From: Stomoxys calcitrans
Taxonomy: Eukaryota > Arthropoda > Insecta > Diptera > Muscidae
Reading direction: 5' to 3'
Assembly (NCBI RefSeq): GCF_963082655.1
Contig: NC_081552.1
Location: 61,306,930-61,370,929, forward strand
DNA length: 64,000 bases
Shown here: positions 22,083 through 34,106 of the stretch, piece by piece
How positions within the stretch are numbered: position 1 is the first letter of the stretch
Layout of the letters: the number at the start of each line of letters is the position of its first letter
Position numbers and translations under genes: made by a program
Notes under the pieces: model-generated
What the model saw: the letters and a program-made list of their open reading frames with translations, nothing else
Told to the model about the DNA's origin: nothing
The model's database searches: none

Positions 22083-23528
22083 ATACCCTCCACCATAGGA
22101 TGGGGGTGTACTAATTTCGTCATTCTGTTTGTTACTCCTCGAAATATTCGTCTAAGACCCCATAAACTATATATATTCTCGATCGTCATGATATTTTAAG
22201 TCGAACTTGCCATGCCCGTCCGTCTGTCCGTCCGTCCTTTCGAAGGAGTAAAGCTAGCCGCTTGAAATTTTGCACAAATACTTCTTATTAGTATCGGTTG
22301 GGATTGTAAATGGGCTATATCGGTCCACGTTTTGATATAGCTGCCATATAAACCGATCTGGGATCTTGACTTCTTGAGCCTCTAGCGTGCCCAATTCTTA
22401 TCTGATCAGAATGAAATTTTGCACGACGTGTTTTGTTATGATATCCAACAACTGTGCCCAGTATGGTTCAAATCGGTCCATAACCTGATATAGCTGCCAT
22501 ATAAACCGATCTTGGGTCTTGACTTCTTGAGCCTCTACAATCCGCAATTCTTATCCGATTGAAATGAAATTTTGCACGACGTGTTTTGTTATTATATCCA
22601 ATAATTGTGCCAAGTATGGTTGAAATCGGTCCATAACCTGATATAGCTGCCATATAAACCGATCTTGGGTCTTGACTTCTTGAGCCTCTAGCGTGCGCAA
22701 TTCTTATCCGATTGAAATGAAATTTTGCACGACGTGTTTTGTTATGATACCCAACAACTGTGCCAAGTATTGTTTAATTCGGTCCATAACCTGATATAGC
22801 TGCCATATAAACCGATCTTGGGTCTTGACTTCTTGAGCCCCTAGAGGGCGCAATTCTTATCCGAATGGAATGGAATTTTGCACGACGTGTTTTGTTATGA
22901 TATCCAACAACTGTGCCAAGTATGGTTGAAATCGATCCATAACCTGATATAGCTATCATATAAACAGATCTGGGGATTTAACTTCTTGAGCTTCTAGAGG
23001 GCGCAATTCCTATCCGATTTGGCTGAAATTTTGCATGACGTATTTTATTTTTACAACAACTGTGTCAAATAAGGTTCAAATCGGTTCATAACCTGATATA
23101 GCTGCCATATAAACCGATCTGGGATCTTGACTTCTTGACCCCTAGAGGTCGCAATTATTATCCGATATGCCTGAAATTTTGTACGACGGATCCTCTCATG
23201 ACCATCAACAAACGTGTTTATTATGGTCTGAATCGGTCTATAGCCCGATACAGATCCCATATAAATCGTTCTCTCTATATTATTTCGTGAGCCCCAATGG
23301 GCGCAATTCTTATACGAATTGGCTGAAATTTTACACAGGTCTCCAACATATAATTTAATTGTGGTCCGAACCGGACCATATCTTGATATCGTTTTAATAG
23401 CAGAGCAACTCTTTTCTTATATCCTTTTTTGCCTAAGAAGAGATGCCGGGAAAAGAACTCGACAAATGCGATCCATGGTGGAGGGTATATAAGATTCGGC
23501 CCGGCCGAACTTACCACGCTTTTACTTG
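22083..23528 (+). mobile_element. Family A element, complete
   Basis: Left end ATACCCTCCACCATAGGATGG at 22083, a short (GTCC)n, about seven units with periods near 153, and a right end with ACTTG at 23524-23528. There is a deletion in the left module where CCGTCC joins TTTCGAAGGAG (about 22237). Confidence 0.8.
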
Positions 23529-24189
23529 TTTTAGTCAAAAACGTAATGTTTAGCATGGTTCTACGACTTTTTAATGTAGGAAGCTTTATAGGATTTAATC
23601 GGTACTCATACGAAGGTAATAAACTTCTGTCCCACCTATTTCGATGGAGACAAAATAATAGACACTGTTTTTGAGCCGATTCTATCAAATCAGAATGAAT
23701 ATGGTAGTACGGATCCCATACCATTGAACCGTACGCGAGATTACTTCTGACTAGCGGCTTTTATAAGTGTTTCGTCAAAGAGAAATCATTAAGTTCTTTA
23801 CTCCAGCTTTTCATGAATGATTTGTTTCCAACCATTCAGATGTGTTGACGGAAGTTTAAGCGTTGGTCTAGACGAAATCCAATTTATTTAAAGCTATAGA
23901 CTACTTTAAGTTGGTTGGAACCCAAAAAGTAGCTAGTTTTAAGAATTTTGAAAAATGATATGTGTTTGCGTTTGGAAATATTAAGTTCCATAAAGTTTTG
24001 GTTGCACCATTCGTAAAGAGTATCAAGGTCATACTGAAGATAACACAATGCCTGAATCGTTATCAGCTAATTTAGCATTATATCTAAGAAATTTCGGTAA
24101 ACTTTTTGAATTTGAATTCACAAATTTGTAAAAAGATTTTAGATTTGATTTCTAATTTTATTTAAAAAACTATCATATGCCAATTTGTT
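23529..24189 (-). pseudogene. LINE reverse transcriptase C-terminal remnant
   Basis: Read on the minus strand, about 24050 down to 23530 gives recognisable end-of-RT sequence of the jockey/CR1 group. QYDLDTLYEWCNQNFMELNI comes first, then LGSNQLKVVYSFK, then LVRSNLAYGSMVWDPYYHI, then LPSYEYRLNPIKLPTLKSRR. This matches the order seen in the intact LINE ORF2 of this window (WCNNNH..., SHLEYVSIIWSPYYDV...). Several stops and frameshifts interrupt it, and the catalytic palm (YADD) is absent, so it is a dead fragment. It sits between two family A elements. The family is different from the intact LINE at 44.6 kb. Confidence 0.7.
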
Positions 24190-25957
24190 ATACCCTCCAC
24201 CATAAGATGGGGGGTATACTAATATCGTGCATTCAGTTTGTAACTACTCGAAATATTCATCTGAGACCCCATAAAGTATATATATTCTTGATCGTCGCGA
24301 CATTTTATGTCGATCTAGCCATGTCCGTCCGTCCGTCTGTCTGTCGAAAGCACGCTAACTTCCGAAGGAGTAAAACTAGCCGCTTAAAATTTTGCACAAA
24401 TACTTCTTATTAGTATCGGTTGGGATTGTAAATGGGCTATATCGGTCCACGTTTCGATATAGCTGCCATATAAACCGATCTTGGGTCTTGACTTCTTGAA
24501 CCTCTAGAGTGCACAATTCTTATCTGATTGGAATGAAATTTCGCACGACGTGTTTTGTTATGATATCCAACAAGTGTGCTAAGTATGGTTTAAATCGGTA
24601 TATAACTTGATATAGCTGCCATATAAACCGATCTTGGGTCTTGACTAATTCAGCCTCTAGAAGGCGCAATTCTTATCCGACCAGAATGAAATTTTGCACG
24701 ACGTGTTTTGTTATTATATCCAACAACTGTGCCAAGTATGGTTTAAATCGGTTCATAACCTGATATAGCTGCCATATAAACCGATCTTGGGTCTTGACTT
24801 CTTGAGCCTCTAGAGTGCGCTATTCTTATCCGATTGGAATGAAAATATGCACGACGTGTTTTGTTATGATATTCAACATCTGTGCCAAGTATGGTTCAAA
24901 TCGGTCCATAACCTGATATAGCTGCCATATGAATTGATCTTGGGTCTTGACTTCTTGAGCCTCTAGAGGGCGCAATTCTTATCCGAATGGAATGGAATTT
25001 CGCACGACGTGTTTTGTTATGATACCCAACAACTGTGCTAAGTATGGTTCAAATCGGTTCATAACCTGATATAGCCGCCATATAAACCGATCTTGGGTCT
25101 TGACTTCTTGAGCCTCTAGAGGGCGCAATTCTTATCCGAATGGAATGGAATTTCGCACGACGTGTTTTGTTATGATATTCAACATCTGTGCCAAGTATGG
25201 TTTAAATCGGTCCATATTCTGATATAGCTGCCATATAAACCGATCTTGGGTCTTGACTTCTTGAGCCTCTAGAGGGCACAATTCTTAACCGATTTGAATG
25301 AATTTTTGCACGGTATTTCGTTATGATATCCAACAACTGTGCCAAGTATGGTTGAAAGCGGTCCATAACCTGATATAGCTGTCATATAAACAGATCTGGG
25401 GATTTGACTTCTTGAGCTTCTAGAGGGCGCAATTCCTATCCGATTTGGCTGAAATTTTGCACGACGTATTTTATTTTTACTTTCAACAACTGTGTCAAAT
25501 AAGGTTCAAACCGGTTGATAACCTGATATAGCTGCCATATAAACCGATCTGGGATCTTGACTTCTTGACCCCTAGAGGTCGCAATTATTATCCGATATGC
25601 CTGAAATTTTGTACAACGGATCCTCTTATGACCATCAACAAACGTGTTTATTATGGTCTGAATCGGTCTATAGCCCGATACAGATCCCATATAAATCGTT
25701 CTCTCTATTTTACTTCGTGAGCCCCAATGGGCGCAATTCTTATACGAATTGGCGGAAATTTTATACAGGTCCCCAACTTATAATTTAATTATGGTCCGAA
25801 CCGGACCATATCTTGATATCGTTTTAATAGCATAGCAATAATTTCCTATATCCTTTTTTGCCTAAGAAGAGATGCCGGGAAAAGAACTCGACAAATGCGA
25901 TCCATGGTGGAGGGTATATAAGATTCGGCCCGGCCGAACTTAGCACGCTTTTACTTG
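24190..25957 (+). mobile_element. Family A element, complete
   Basis: Left end ATACCCTCCACCATAAGATGG at 24190, a very short (GTCC)n, about nine units and a right end with ACTTG at 25953-25957. The left flank is TTTGTT rather than a pure T-run. Confidence 0.8.
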
Positions 25958-26154
25958 TTATGGTCTGAATCGGTCTACAACCCGATACAGCTCCCATATA
26001 AATCGATCTCTCTACTTTTCCTCTTAAGCCCCCAAAGGGCGCAATTCTTATTCGAATTAGCTAACATTTTATACAGGTCTCCAACATATAATTTAATTCT
26101 GGTCCAAGCCAGACCATATCTTGATATCGTTCAAATAGCAGAGGAAATCTTTTT
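25958..26154 (+). mobile_element. Family A right-module fragment, interrupted
   Basis: It runs from ATGGTCTGAATCGGTC to AATAGCAGAGGAAATC and is cut in its T-run by the next left end at 26155. The GAGGAAATC variant matches 20845. Confidence 0.6.
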
Positions 26155-26437
26155 ATACCCTCCACCATAAGATGGGGGGTATACTAATTTCGTCATTCTG
26201 TTTGTAAGTACTCGAAATATTCGTCTGAGACCCCATAAAGTATATATATTCTTGATCGTCGCGACATTTTATGTCGATCTAGCCAAGTCCGTCCATCTGT
26301 CCGTCCGTCTGTCTGTCGAAAGCACGCTAACTTCCGAAGGAGTAAAGCTAGCCGCTTGAAATTTTGCACAAATATTTCTTATTAGTGTAGGTCGGTTGGT
26401 ATTGTAAATGGGCCATATCGGTCCATGTTTTGATATA

Positions 26438-27044
26438 AAGGGTGATTTTTTTGAGGTTAGGATTTTCATGTATTAGTATTTGACAGATCACGTGGGATTT
26501 CAGACATGGTGTCAAAGAGAAAGATGCTCAGTATGCTTTGACATTTCATCATGAATAGACTTACTAACGAGCAACGCTTGCAAATCATTGAATTTTATTA
26601 CCAAAATCAGTGTTCGGTTTGAAATGTGTTCATTCACCGTAACGTTGCGTCCAACAGCATCTTTGAAAAAATACGGTCCAATGATTCCACCAGCGTACAA
26701 ACCACACCAAACAGTGCATTTTTCGGGATGCATGGGCAGTTCTTGAACGGCTTCTGGTTGCTCTTCACTCCAAATGCGGCAATTTTGCTTATTTACGTAG
26801 CCATTCAACCAGAAATGAGCCTCATCGCTGAACAAAATTTGTCAAAATTTGAACACATTTCGAACCGAACACTGATTTTGGTAATAAAATTCAATGATTT
26901 GCAAGCGTTGCTCGTTAGTAAGTCTATTCATGATGAAATGTCAAAGCATACTGAGCATCTTTCTCCTTGACACCATGTCTGAAATCCCACGTGATCTGTC
27001 AAATACTAATGCATGAAAATCCTAATCTCAAAAAAATCACCCTT
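26438..27044. mobile_element. Tc1/mariner-type foldback element, copy a (607 bp)
   Basis: TA target duplications (26436-26437 and 27045-27046) flank ends AAGGGTGATTTTTTTGAGG and their inverse. The inverted arms are about 194 bp and nearly identical. Each arm includes the start of a transposase frame (MNRLTNEQRLQIIEFYYQNQ). The roughly 219-bp centre, read on the minus strand, encodes the first catalytic block (FSDEAHFWLNGYVNKQNC, then MHPEKCTVWCGLYAGG). The rest of the transposase is missing, so it is non-autonomous. In this copy the plus-strand arm frame has a stop (GGTTTGAAATG instead of GGTTCGAAATG). Confidence 0.85.
26512..26835 (-). pseudogene. Transposase central fragment in foldback element a
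   Basis: The minus-strand frame of 107 codons starts with FSDEAHFWLNG, which holds the first catalytic Asp of an IS630-Tc1-mariner DDE/D domain. It continues through IWSEEQPEAVQELPMHPEK to GRNVTVNEH, then runs into the inverted N-terminal arm in a meaningless frame. The second and third catalytic residues are absent. It cannot make an active transposase. Confidence 0.75.
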
Positions 27045-27893
27045 TAGCTGCCGTATAAACCGATCTTGGGTGTTGACTTCTTGAGCCTCTAGAGTGCGCA
27101 ATTCTTCACCGATTGGGATGAAATTTTGCACGACGTGTTTTGTTATGAAATCCAACAACTGTGCCAAGTATGGTTCAAATCGGTCGATAACCTGATATAG
27201 CTGCCATATAAACCGATCTTGGGTCTTGATTTCTTGAGCCTATAGAGGGCGCAATTCTTATCAGGTTGGAATGAAATTTTGCACCACATGTTTTGTTACG
27301 ATATCCAACAACTGTGCTAAGTATGGTTGAAATCGGTCTATAACCTGATATAGCTGCCATATAAACCGATCTTGGGTCTTGACTTCTTGAGCCTCTAGCG
27401 TGCCCAATTCTTATCCGATCAGAATGAAATTTTGCACGACGTGTTTTGTTATGATATCCAACAACTGTGATAAGTATGGTTCCAATCGGTCCATAACCTG
27501 ATATAGCTGCCATATAAACCGATCTTGGCTCTTGACTTCTTGAGCCTCTGGAGGGCGCAATTCTTATCCAATTTGAATGAATTTTGGCACGTAGTATTTT
27601 GTTATGATATCCAACAACTGTGCCAAGTATGGTTCAAATCGGTCCATAACCTGATATAGCAGCCATATAAACCGATCTTGGGTCTTGACTTCTTGAGCCT
27701 CTAGAGTGCGCAATTCTTATCCGATTGGAATGGAATTTTGCACGACGTGTTTTGTTATGGTATCCAACAACTTTGGCAAGTATGGTTTATATCGGTCCTA
27801 AGAAGAGATGCCGGGAAAAGAACTCGACAAATGCGATCCATGGTGGAGGGTATATAAGATTCGGCCCGGCCGAACTTTGCACGCTTTTACTTG

Positions 27894-28263
27894 TTTTTCT
27901 CTATTTTGTGGACCGATAGGTTGCCATATCAAAGATAAATGCTGCATGATAAATTTTTACCAATCTGCCCTCTCTCTGTTGTTGGCTGGTGTTGGCGTCT
28001 CCATTCAGTTGATCCATTTGCAAACAGAACAGATAGCGCTTTTTTAAATGCTAGCAGTGCCATCGACAAGGGAAAGGTTTAGACTTTAATAATACACCAT
28101 TATCTTCAAAGTTATCCATTCCATGTAGCCATAAACGACTGAGAATTTTACATTTCTCCCATTTGTTAGAACATTTGTTTTGAACATATGTTACGATTCT
28201 AAAGATTTCCTTTGTCTATGCTGCTGCTCGCTTGGAGCGGCTTAGCGCCTATAATATTGATCA
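27894..28263 (+). repeat. Family C segment
   Basis: GGACCGATAGGTTGCC, TGCCCTCTCTCTGTT and the TGCTCGCTTGGAGCGG block match 18998-19200 and 2520-2580. It ends where a family B left start (TAGCTGTCCCGGGCCTTC) begins. No gene is seen. Confidence 0.55.
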
Positions 28264-30490
28264 CTAGCTGTCCCGGGCCTTCTTTTGCTTTATATGGAAC
28301 AAAAGTTTCCTTGGAATATTTATTTTCGACAATTAAAAAGCTTTTAGTGAAATACCATGCTACGAAAATAGTCTATAGCTTGACAAACAGTTAAACAATA
28401 TAAGTGCCTTCATCTGAGACCCATGTGATCTTTATTGGCCTATGAATTCAAGTTTGGATGTAAGGTGTACTCCATTCTTAAAATACTTTATTTCAGCCCG
28501 ATATTCTCATGATATCTGATTTAGGCGTGTTTTCGATGGTGAGGTGGTCCCCCAGACACTTGGCCCTGAAAAAATATCAGAATCGTGCTCTTGTTTCAAA
28601 TACAATTTATTTAAACCCCATATTGCCATAGGTTTAGAGGGTGATGTGGGGAAGGGGTGATGGCCTAAATACATGGTCCTACATTTGGATATCAAATTCG
28701 TATTCTACTCCCAAATACCTTTATTTGAGCCCCATATTGCGATGGTCAGTAAAAATTTGCTGTTTTGGGGTATTTTGGGGAAGGGGAAGACCCCTAGAAG
28801 ATTGGTTCTGAAAATGGGTATCAATTCTTGCTCTACCCCTCAATACCTTTCATTTAAGCCCCACATTGTCATGGTCGGTAAATATGCCCGATTTAGGGGT
28901 GTTTTGGGGAGTGGGGTGGTCCCCCAAATTCTAAGCCCTGAAAATATATCAGCAACGTGCTCTGTTATTCTATATCTATATATCATTTATTTGAACCCCA
29001 TATTGCCATTGGCCTCAAAATTGGATATGAAATTCGTTTTCTAATCTCACTTAAACTCCTTATTGCAAAAGTCAACAAATATGTCCGGTTTGGGGTATTG
29101 GCCTTAAAACTATAAATATTTAGCTCCACTCTCTTTAAAACCCAAATTGTCTTGGTGAGCAAATACGTCCTATTTGGGGGTTGTTATGGTGATGGGACGT
29201 CCCCTAGACAGTTGGTCCCTAATACGTGGTCTACTCCCAAATACTTTTAATTTGAGCCCCATATTTCCATAGTCGGCAAACATGACCGGTTTGGGGTGTG
29301 TTTGAAAAGTGTCTTGAAAATTCGTGTTCTACTCTAAAAACCCTTTTATTTGAGCCGCATATTGCAAAAGTCAGCAAATACTTACTATTTGGGTGGTGCT
29401 GTGGGGGCGGGGTGGCCCCATAGACTTTTCCCGAATATTGATATGAGATTCGTGTTTTACTCCCAAAGACCTTTCATTTGAGGCCCATATTGCTATGGAC
29501 CAAAAACTTGGTCCCATATTTGGATATCAGATTCGAATTATGCATTCAAATACCTTTTATTTAAGCCCCATATTCCCATGGTCAGTAAATAAGTCCTGTT
29601 TGGAGGTTTTTCTGGGGAAGGGGTGGACCCCCAGAAACGTGGTCCCACATTTGGATATCAGATTCGTATTCTACTCCCAAATACCTTTCATTTGAGTCCC
29701 ACATTGCTATGGTTTGTAAATATGTCCGATTTAGGGGTGTTTTGGGGGTTGGGTAGAATTGTGGGGTGGGGTGGCCCCATAGACACTTTTCCCGAATATT
29801 GATATCAGATTTGTGCTTTACTCCGAAAGACCTTTCATTTCAGCCCCATGTGGCTATGATCGTAAATGTGTTCCCTTAGGGGGAGGTTTTTGAGGAGAGG
29901 CGGCCCCCAAACACTTGGTCAGTAAATAAGTCCTGTTTGGGGGGGTTTTGGGGAAGGGGTGGACCCCCACAAACGTGGTCCCACATTTGGATATTAGATT
30001 CGTATTTTACTCGTTAATACCTTTCATTTGAGTCGCATATTGCCGTGGTCGGTAAATATGTCCGATTTAGGGGTGTTTTGAGGGTTGGGGGGTTCTCCTA
30101 ACACTTGGTCCGACCATTGGATATCAGAAACGTTTTCTTATCCTAACAACTTTTCATTTGAGTCACATATTGTCTTATTTGGTCTTAATATGTGTTTGGT
30201 AGGTTTTAGGATGTACCTCCCCATCCCCAACTTTTTTTGGATACCTAATTTTTATTTTTGGGATAATGTATAGGAGCACACAAAATTTCGCTTAAATCGC
30301 ACCACCCATCTCCGAGATATGGCGTTTCTGAAAATTAGGGGTAAGGGGGAGGGTCCGTCCCCCTTTAAATATCAAAAAATGTAGTACCCATTTTCACCAC
30401 GGGGTCATTAAGCACCATCTGTGAAAATTTCAAGAAAATCGGTTCAGCCGTTTCTGAGTCTATAAGGAACACACAAACAAACTTACAAAC
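28264..30490 (+). repeat. Family B element, near complete, with tandem 130-bp units
   Basis: It begins with TAGCTGTCCCGGGCCTTC. About a dozen degenerate units of 95-140 bp follow, each with CCTTTCATTTGAGCCCCATA-like, TTGCCATGGTCGGTAAATAT-like and GGTGTTTTGGGG-like parts. It finishes with CACCATCTGTGAAAATTTC, AAGAAAATCGGTTCAGCCG and TATAAGGAACACACAAACAA. Reading frames are short and chance. This is the longest family B copy here. Its transposition class is unknown. Confidence 0.65.
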
Positions 30491-30496
30491 ATACAC

Positions 30497-31793
30497 AAAG
30501 CCCCCATCCACCATAGGATGGGGGCTTTACTAATTTCGTCATTCTTTTTGTAACTACTCGAAATATTCGTCTGAGAACCCCTAAAGTATATATATTCTTG
30601 ATCGTCGCGACATTTTATGTCGATCTTGCCATGTCCGTCCGTCTGTTCGTCCGTCCGTCTGACTGTCGAAAGCATACTAGCTTCCGAAGGAGTTAAGCTA
30701 GCCGCTTGAAATTTTGCACAAATACTTCCTATTAGTGTAGGTCGGTTGGTATTGTAAATGGGCCATATCGGTCCATGTTTTGATATAGCTGCCATATAAA
30801 CCGATCTTGGGTCTTGACTTCTTGAGCCTCTAGAGTGCGCAATTTATATCCGATTGGAATGAAATTTTGCACGACTTGTTTTGTTACGATATCCAACAAC
30901 TGTGCCAAGTATGGTTCAAATCGGTCCATAACCTGATATAGCTGCCATATAAACCAATGTTGGGTCTTGACTTCTTTAGTCTCTAGAGGGCGCATTTCTT
31001 ATCCGATTGGAATGAATTTTTGCACGAAGTATTTCGTTATGATATCCAACAACTGTGCCAAGTATGGTTCAAATCGGTTCATAACCTGATATAGCTGTCA
31101 TATAAACAGATTTGGGGACTTGTCTTCTTGAGCTTCTAGAGTGCGCAATTCCTATCCGATTTGGCTGAAATTTTACATGACGTATTTTATTCTTACTTTC
31201 AACAACTGTGTCAAATAAGGTTCAAATCGGTTCATAACCTGATATAGCTGCCATGTAAACTGATCTGNNNNNNNNNNNNNNNNNNNNNNNNNNNNNNNNN
31301 NNNNNNNNNNNNNNNNNNNNNNNNNNNNNNNNNNNNNNNNNNNNNNNNNNNNNNNNNNNNNNNNNNNNNNNNNNNNNNNNNNNNNNNNNNNNNNNNNNNN
31401 NNNNNNNNNNNNNNNNNNNNNNNNNNNNNNNNNNNNNNNNNNNNNNNNNNNNNNNNNNNNNNNNNNNATTGACCATCAACATACGTGTTTATTATGGTCT
31501 AAATCGGTCTAAAGCCCGATAACAGCTCCCATATAAATCGATCTCTCTATTTTATTTCGTGAGCCCCCAATGGGCGCAATTCTTATCGAATTGGCTGACA
31601 CAGGTCTCCAACATATAATTTAATTGTGGTCCAAACCGGACCATATCTTGATATCACTCTAATAGCAGAGCAAGTCTTTTCTTATATCCTTTTTTGTCTA
31701 AGAATAGATGCAGGGAAAATAACTTGACAAATGCGATCCATGGTGGAGGATATATAAGATTCGGCCCGGCCGAACTTACTACGCTTTTAATTG
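30497..31793 (+). mobile_element. Family A element with assembly gap
   Basis: The left end is altered to AAAGCCCCCATCC...GGATGGGGGCTTT, a perfect 13-bp palindrome with a 6-base loop (30497-30528). Then CTAATTTCGTCATTC, a short (GTCC)n, and about four units follow up to the gap. After the gap comes the right module, ending with the GC palindrome and TTTTAATTG (mutated ACTTG) at 31793. Confidence 0.75.
31268..31467. other. Assembly gap (200 N)
   Basis: Exactly 200 unresolved bases inside a family A unit array. A round number suggests a placeholder, so the true unit count of this element is unknown. Confidence 0.99.
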
Positions 31794-31796
31794 TTA

Positions 31797-32843
31797 TATA
31801 TAAGATTTTCGTCTGTAGAGAGGTGGCTTTGTTGCCCAACTGCTTGCTTAATCCAAAGTAGCATTTGTTTCAAAACAGGTACCATTTGTTTCGGTTACGG
31901 CGGTGCCGAGGTAGTTAAAGTTCCTGACTACCTCAAAGTTGTATTTCCAAACTTTCTCGATTTTCTTTATCTGCTCGGGTTTATAGGGCTTTGTAGGAGT
32001 TGATATCGTCCATTTTGTCTAATCTCCATATTCTGCAAAACCCACTTTCGTTGATTCTCTTTCGATACTTTCAAAGGATGCAATTGCTTCTTCCGGTGAC
32101 CGACTCAAAATATCTCGACGTCGTCGGCATAGTTGAGTAGCATATGTTCTCTTGTGAGAAGTGTGCCTCATGTGGTATTAAACGTTTCGGTAAGGTTCTT
32201 TATTGGTTTAACGGACGAGCATGAATCAGCAAGCGTCATTCAGCAAAGTCGTATCAGTTTTATCGGAATACCCAGCTCAGACATGGACTTTCGAATGCGG
32301 CTTTTTGGTCAACGAAACAATGCTATGTCCTTCTAGAGTCTTTTACAGGATTTAGCGCAGTGTACTTATCTAGTTGATGGTGGTTTAACCAGGTCTAAAT
32401 TCACTGTGATAAGGCCCAATTATTTTGTTGACTTCAACTTGAATCTTTCTCACTGTACACTCGAAAGCAACTTGAATGGGATGGGGAGGAGACTTATTCT
32501 TCTGTACTTGGCACACTTTGTCTTTTACTTTTTTTTTGTATACAGAATATAGTATGCTGAGGTTTCAATCATCGGGTATACGTTCTTCAAGCTAAATTCA
32601 ATAGACGAGCTTATGCATACGCCTTATCAGTGTGTCGCCTCCGGTCTTAAACAGTTCAGCCGGCAACCCATAGGCTCCTGCTGACTTATTGTTTTTCGAC
32701 CGGGTTACTGCTAGGTGGACCTCATTTTGACTAGGTTGTACACATTCTATTTCATCATCCTAGATAGGTTCTGTGGTATACTCATGGTTGCTATGATCGA
32801 ATACCAGCATCTGGGAAAAGTGTTCTTTCCATATGCTCTTCAA
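31797..32843 (-). pseudogene. Decayed LINE reverse transcriptase, minus strand
   Basis: Reading from 32840 downwards gives scattered RT blocks: KNNKSAGAYGLPAELFKTGG, CAKYRRISLLPIPFKLLSS, then NYADDVEIF (palm) and NFEVVRNFNYLGTAVTETN near 31900. The first blocks correspond closely to KNNKAAGADGLPAELFKSGG at 43.55 kb, so both derive from one LINE family. Many stops, frameshifts and a stretch of A residues interrupt it. It is abutted by family A on one side and split from its 5' part by the foldback element at 32846. Confidence 0.7.
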
Positions 32844-32845
32844 TA

Positions 32846-33434
32846 AAGGGTGATTTTTTTGAGGTTAGGATTTTCATGCATTAGTATTTGACAGATCACG
32901 TGGGATTTCAGACATGGTGTCAAAGAGAAAGATGCTCAGTATGCTTTGACATTTCATCATGAATAGACTTACTAACGAGCAACGTTTGCAAATCATTGAA
33001 TTTTATTACCAAAATCAGTGTTCGGTTCGAAACGTTGCGTCCAACAGCATCTTTGAAAAAATACGGTCCAATGATTCCACCAGCGTACAAACCACACCAA
33101 ACAGTGCATTTTTCGGGATGCATGGGCAGTTCTTGAACGGCTTCTGGTTGCTCTTCACTCCAAATGCGGCAATTTTGCTTATTTACGTAGCCATTCAACC
33201 AGAAATGAGCCTCATCGCTGAACAAAATTTGTCAAAATTTGAACACATTTCGAACCGAACACTGATTTTGGTAATAAAATTCAATGATTTGCAAGCGTTG
33301 CTCGTTAGTAAGTCTATTCATGATGAAATGTCAAAGCATACTGAGCATCTTTCTCTTTGACACCATGTCTGAAATCCCACGTGATCTGTCAAATACTAAT
33401 GCATGAAAATCCTAACCTCAAAAAAATCACCCTT
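32846..33434. mobile_element. Tc1/mariner-type foldback element, copy b (589 bp)
   Basis: Same structure as the element at 26438-27044 with TA duplications at 32844-32845 and 33435-33436. It lacks 18 bases (the TGTGTTCATTCACCGTAA region) at the junction of the left arm with the centre, so arm and centre are fused (GGTTCGAAACGTTGCG). That accounts for 589 against 607 bp. Confidence 0.85.
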
Positions 33435-33436
33435 TA

Positions 33437-34022
33437 TTACAATTGAGAAAAAAAAATTTAAGGGTGCCCTGGCATGGTGTGAATTTCGTCGTTATAGAAT
33501 ATTACAATATATATATGAAATTTTTCATTAAAAAAAATTTTGTTGGAATTTTGTGTTTAGAATAAATTTAAGTTGGCTCTGATATTAACCGATTTCACGA
33601 TTATATTTCTTGAGCCTCTAGAGAGCATAATTCTTATCTGGTTTGGCTGAAAATTTTCAAAGTGCAGTTTTCTATGACTTTTGACATACATGCCAAATAT
33701 GGTCTGAGTCGGTGTATAACTTGATATATGAGCTCCCATATAAACCGTTTCTCCCGATTTTACTTCTTGAGCCCCTAAAGGGCGCAATTCTTATCCGATT
33801 TGGCTAAAAGGGTGCCAAATAGCATATAATATGGTCTCCAACATTCAAGCTTAGGATGGTCCAAGTCTGTTCACAAACTGATATAGCTCCATAGCATACC
33901 AGTTATCATCCATTGTCCTTTGTTTGCTATAACGAGATACTGGGCAAAGATCTTTACAAATTCTATCCATGGCGGACGATATATAGGACTCGACCCGGCC
34001 GAACTAAGCACGGTTATACTTG
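33437..34022 (+). repeat. Old family A right-hand part
   Basis: After about 100 unassigned AT-rich bases, diverged units (TGAGCCTCTAGAGAGCATAA, TATAAACCGTTTCTCCCGA) lead to an eroded right end: CGATATATAGGACTCGACC, CCGGCCGAACTAAGCACGG and ACTTG at 34018-34022. Confidence 0.6.
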
Positions 34023-34106
34023 TTATTCATCGATATTTACATACCTACTTTAAATTTCCCATTAATCAACTTTAAAGACTCCCTCCAACAACGATTGCTT
34101 TTTTTT

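Larger units (their letters stand above)
26155..27893 (+). mobile_element. Family A element split by a mariner-type insertion
   Basis: Left end at 26155 and right end ACTTG at 27889-27893. The first unit is interrupted in GATATAGCTGCC by the mariner-type element at 26438-27044, and the host sequence resumes with GCTGCCGTATAAACC at 27047. The right module has an internal deletion (ATCGGTCCTAAGAAGAG near 27790). Confidence 0.8.

Noticed and set aside
26626..26970. Plus-strand frame of 114 codons across foldback element a, with the same frame at 32959 and 61350
   Set aside because: Only the first 27 or so codons (in copies b and c) are true transposase N-terminus; the rest is antisense of the central fragment and the opposite arm.
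31222..31482. Frame running through X residues
   Set aside because: It spans the 200-base assembly gap and is not real.
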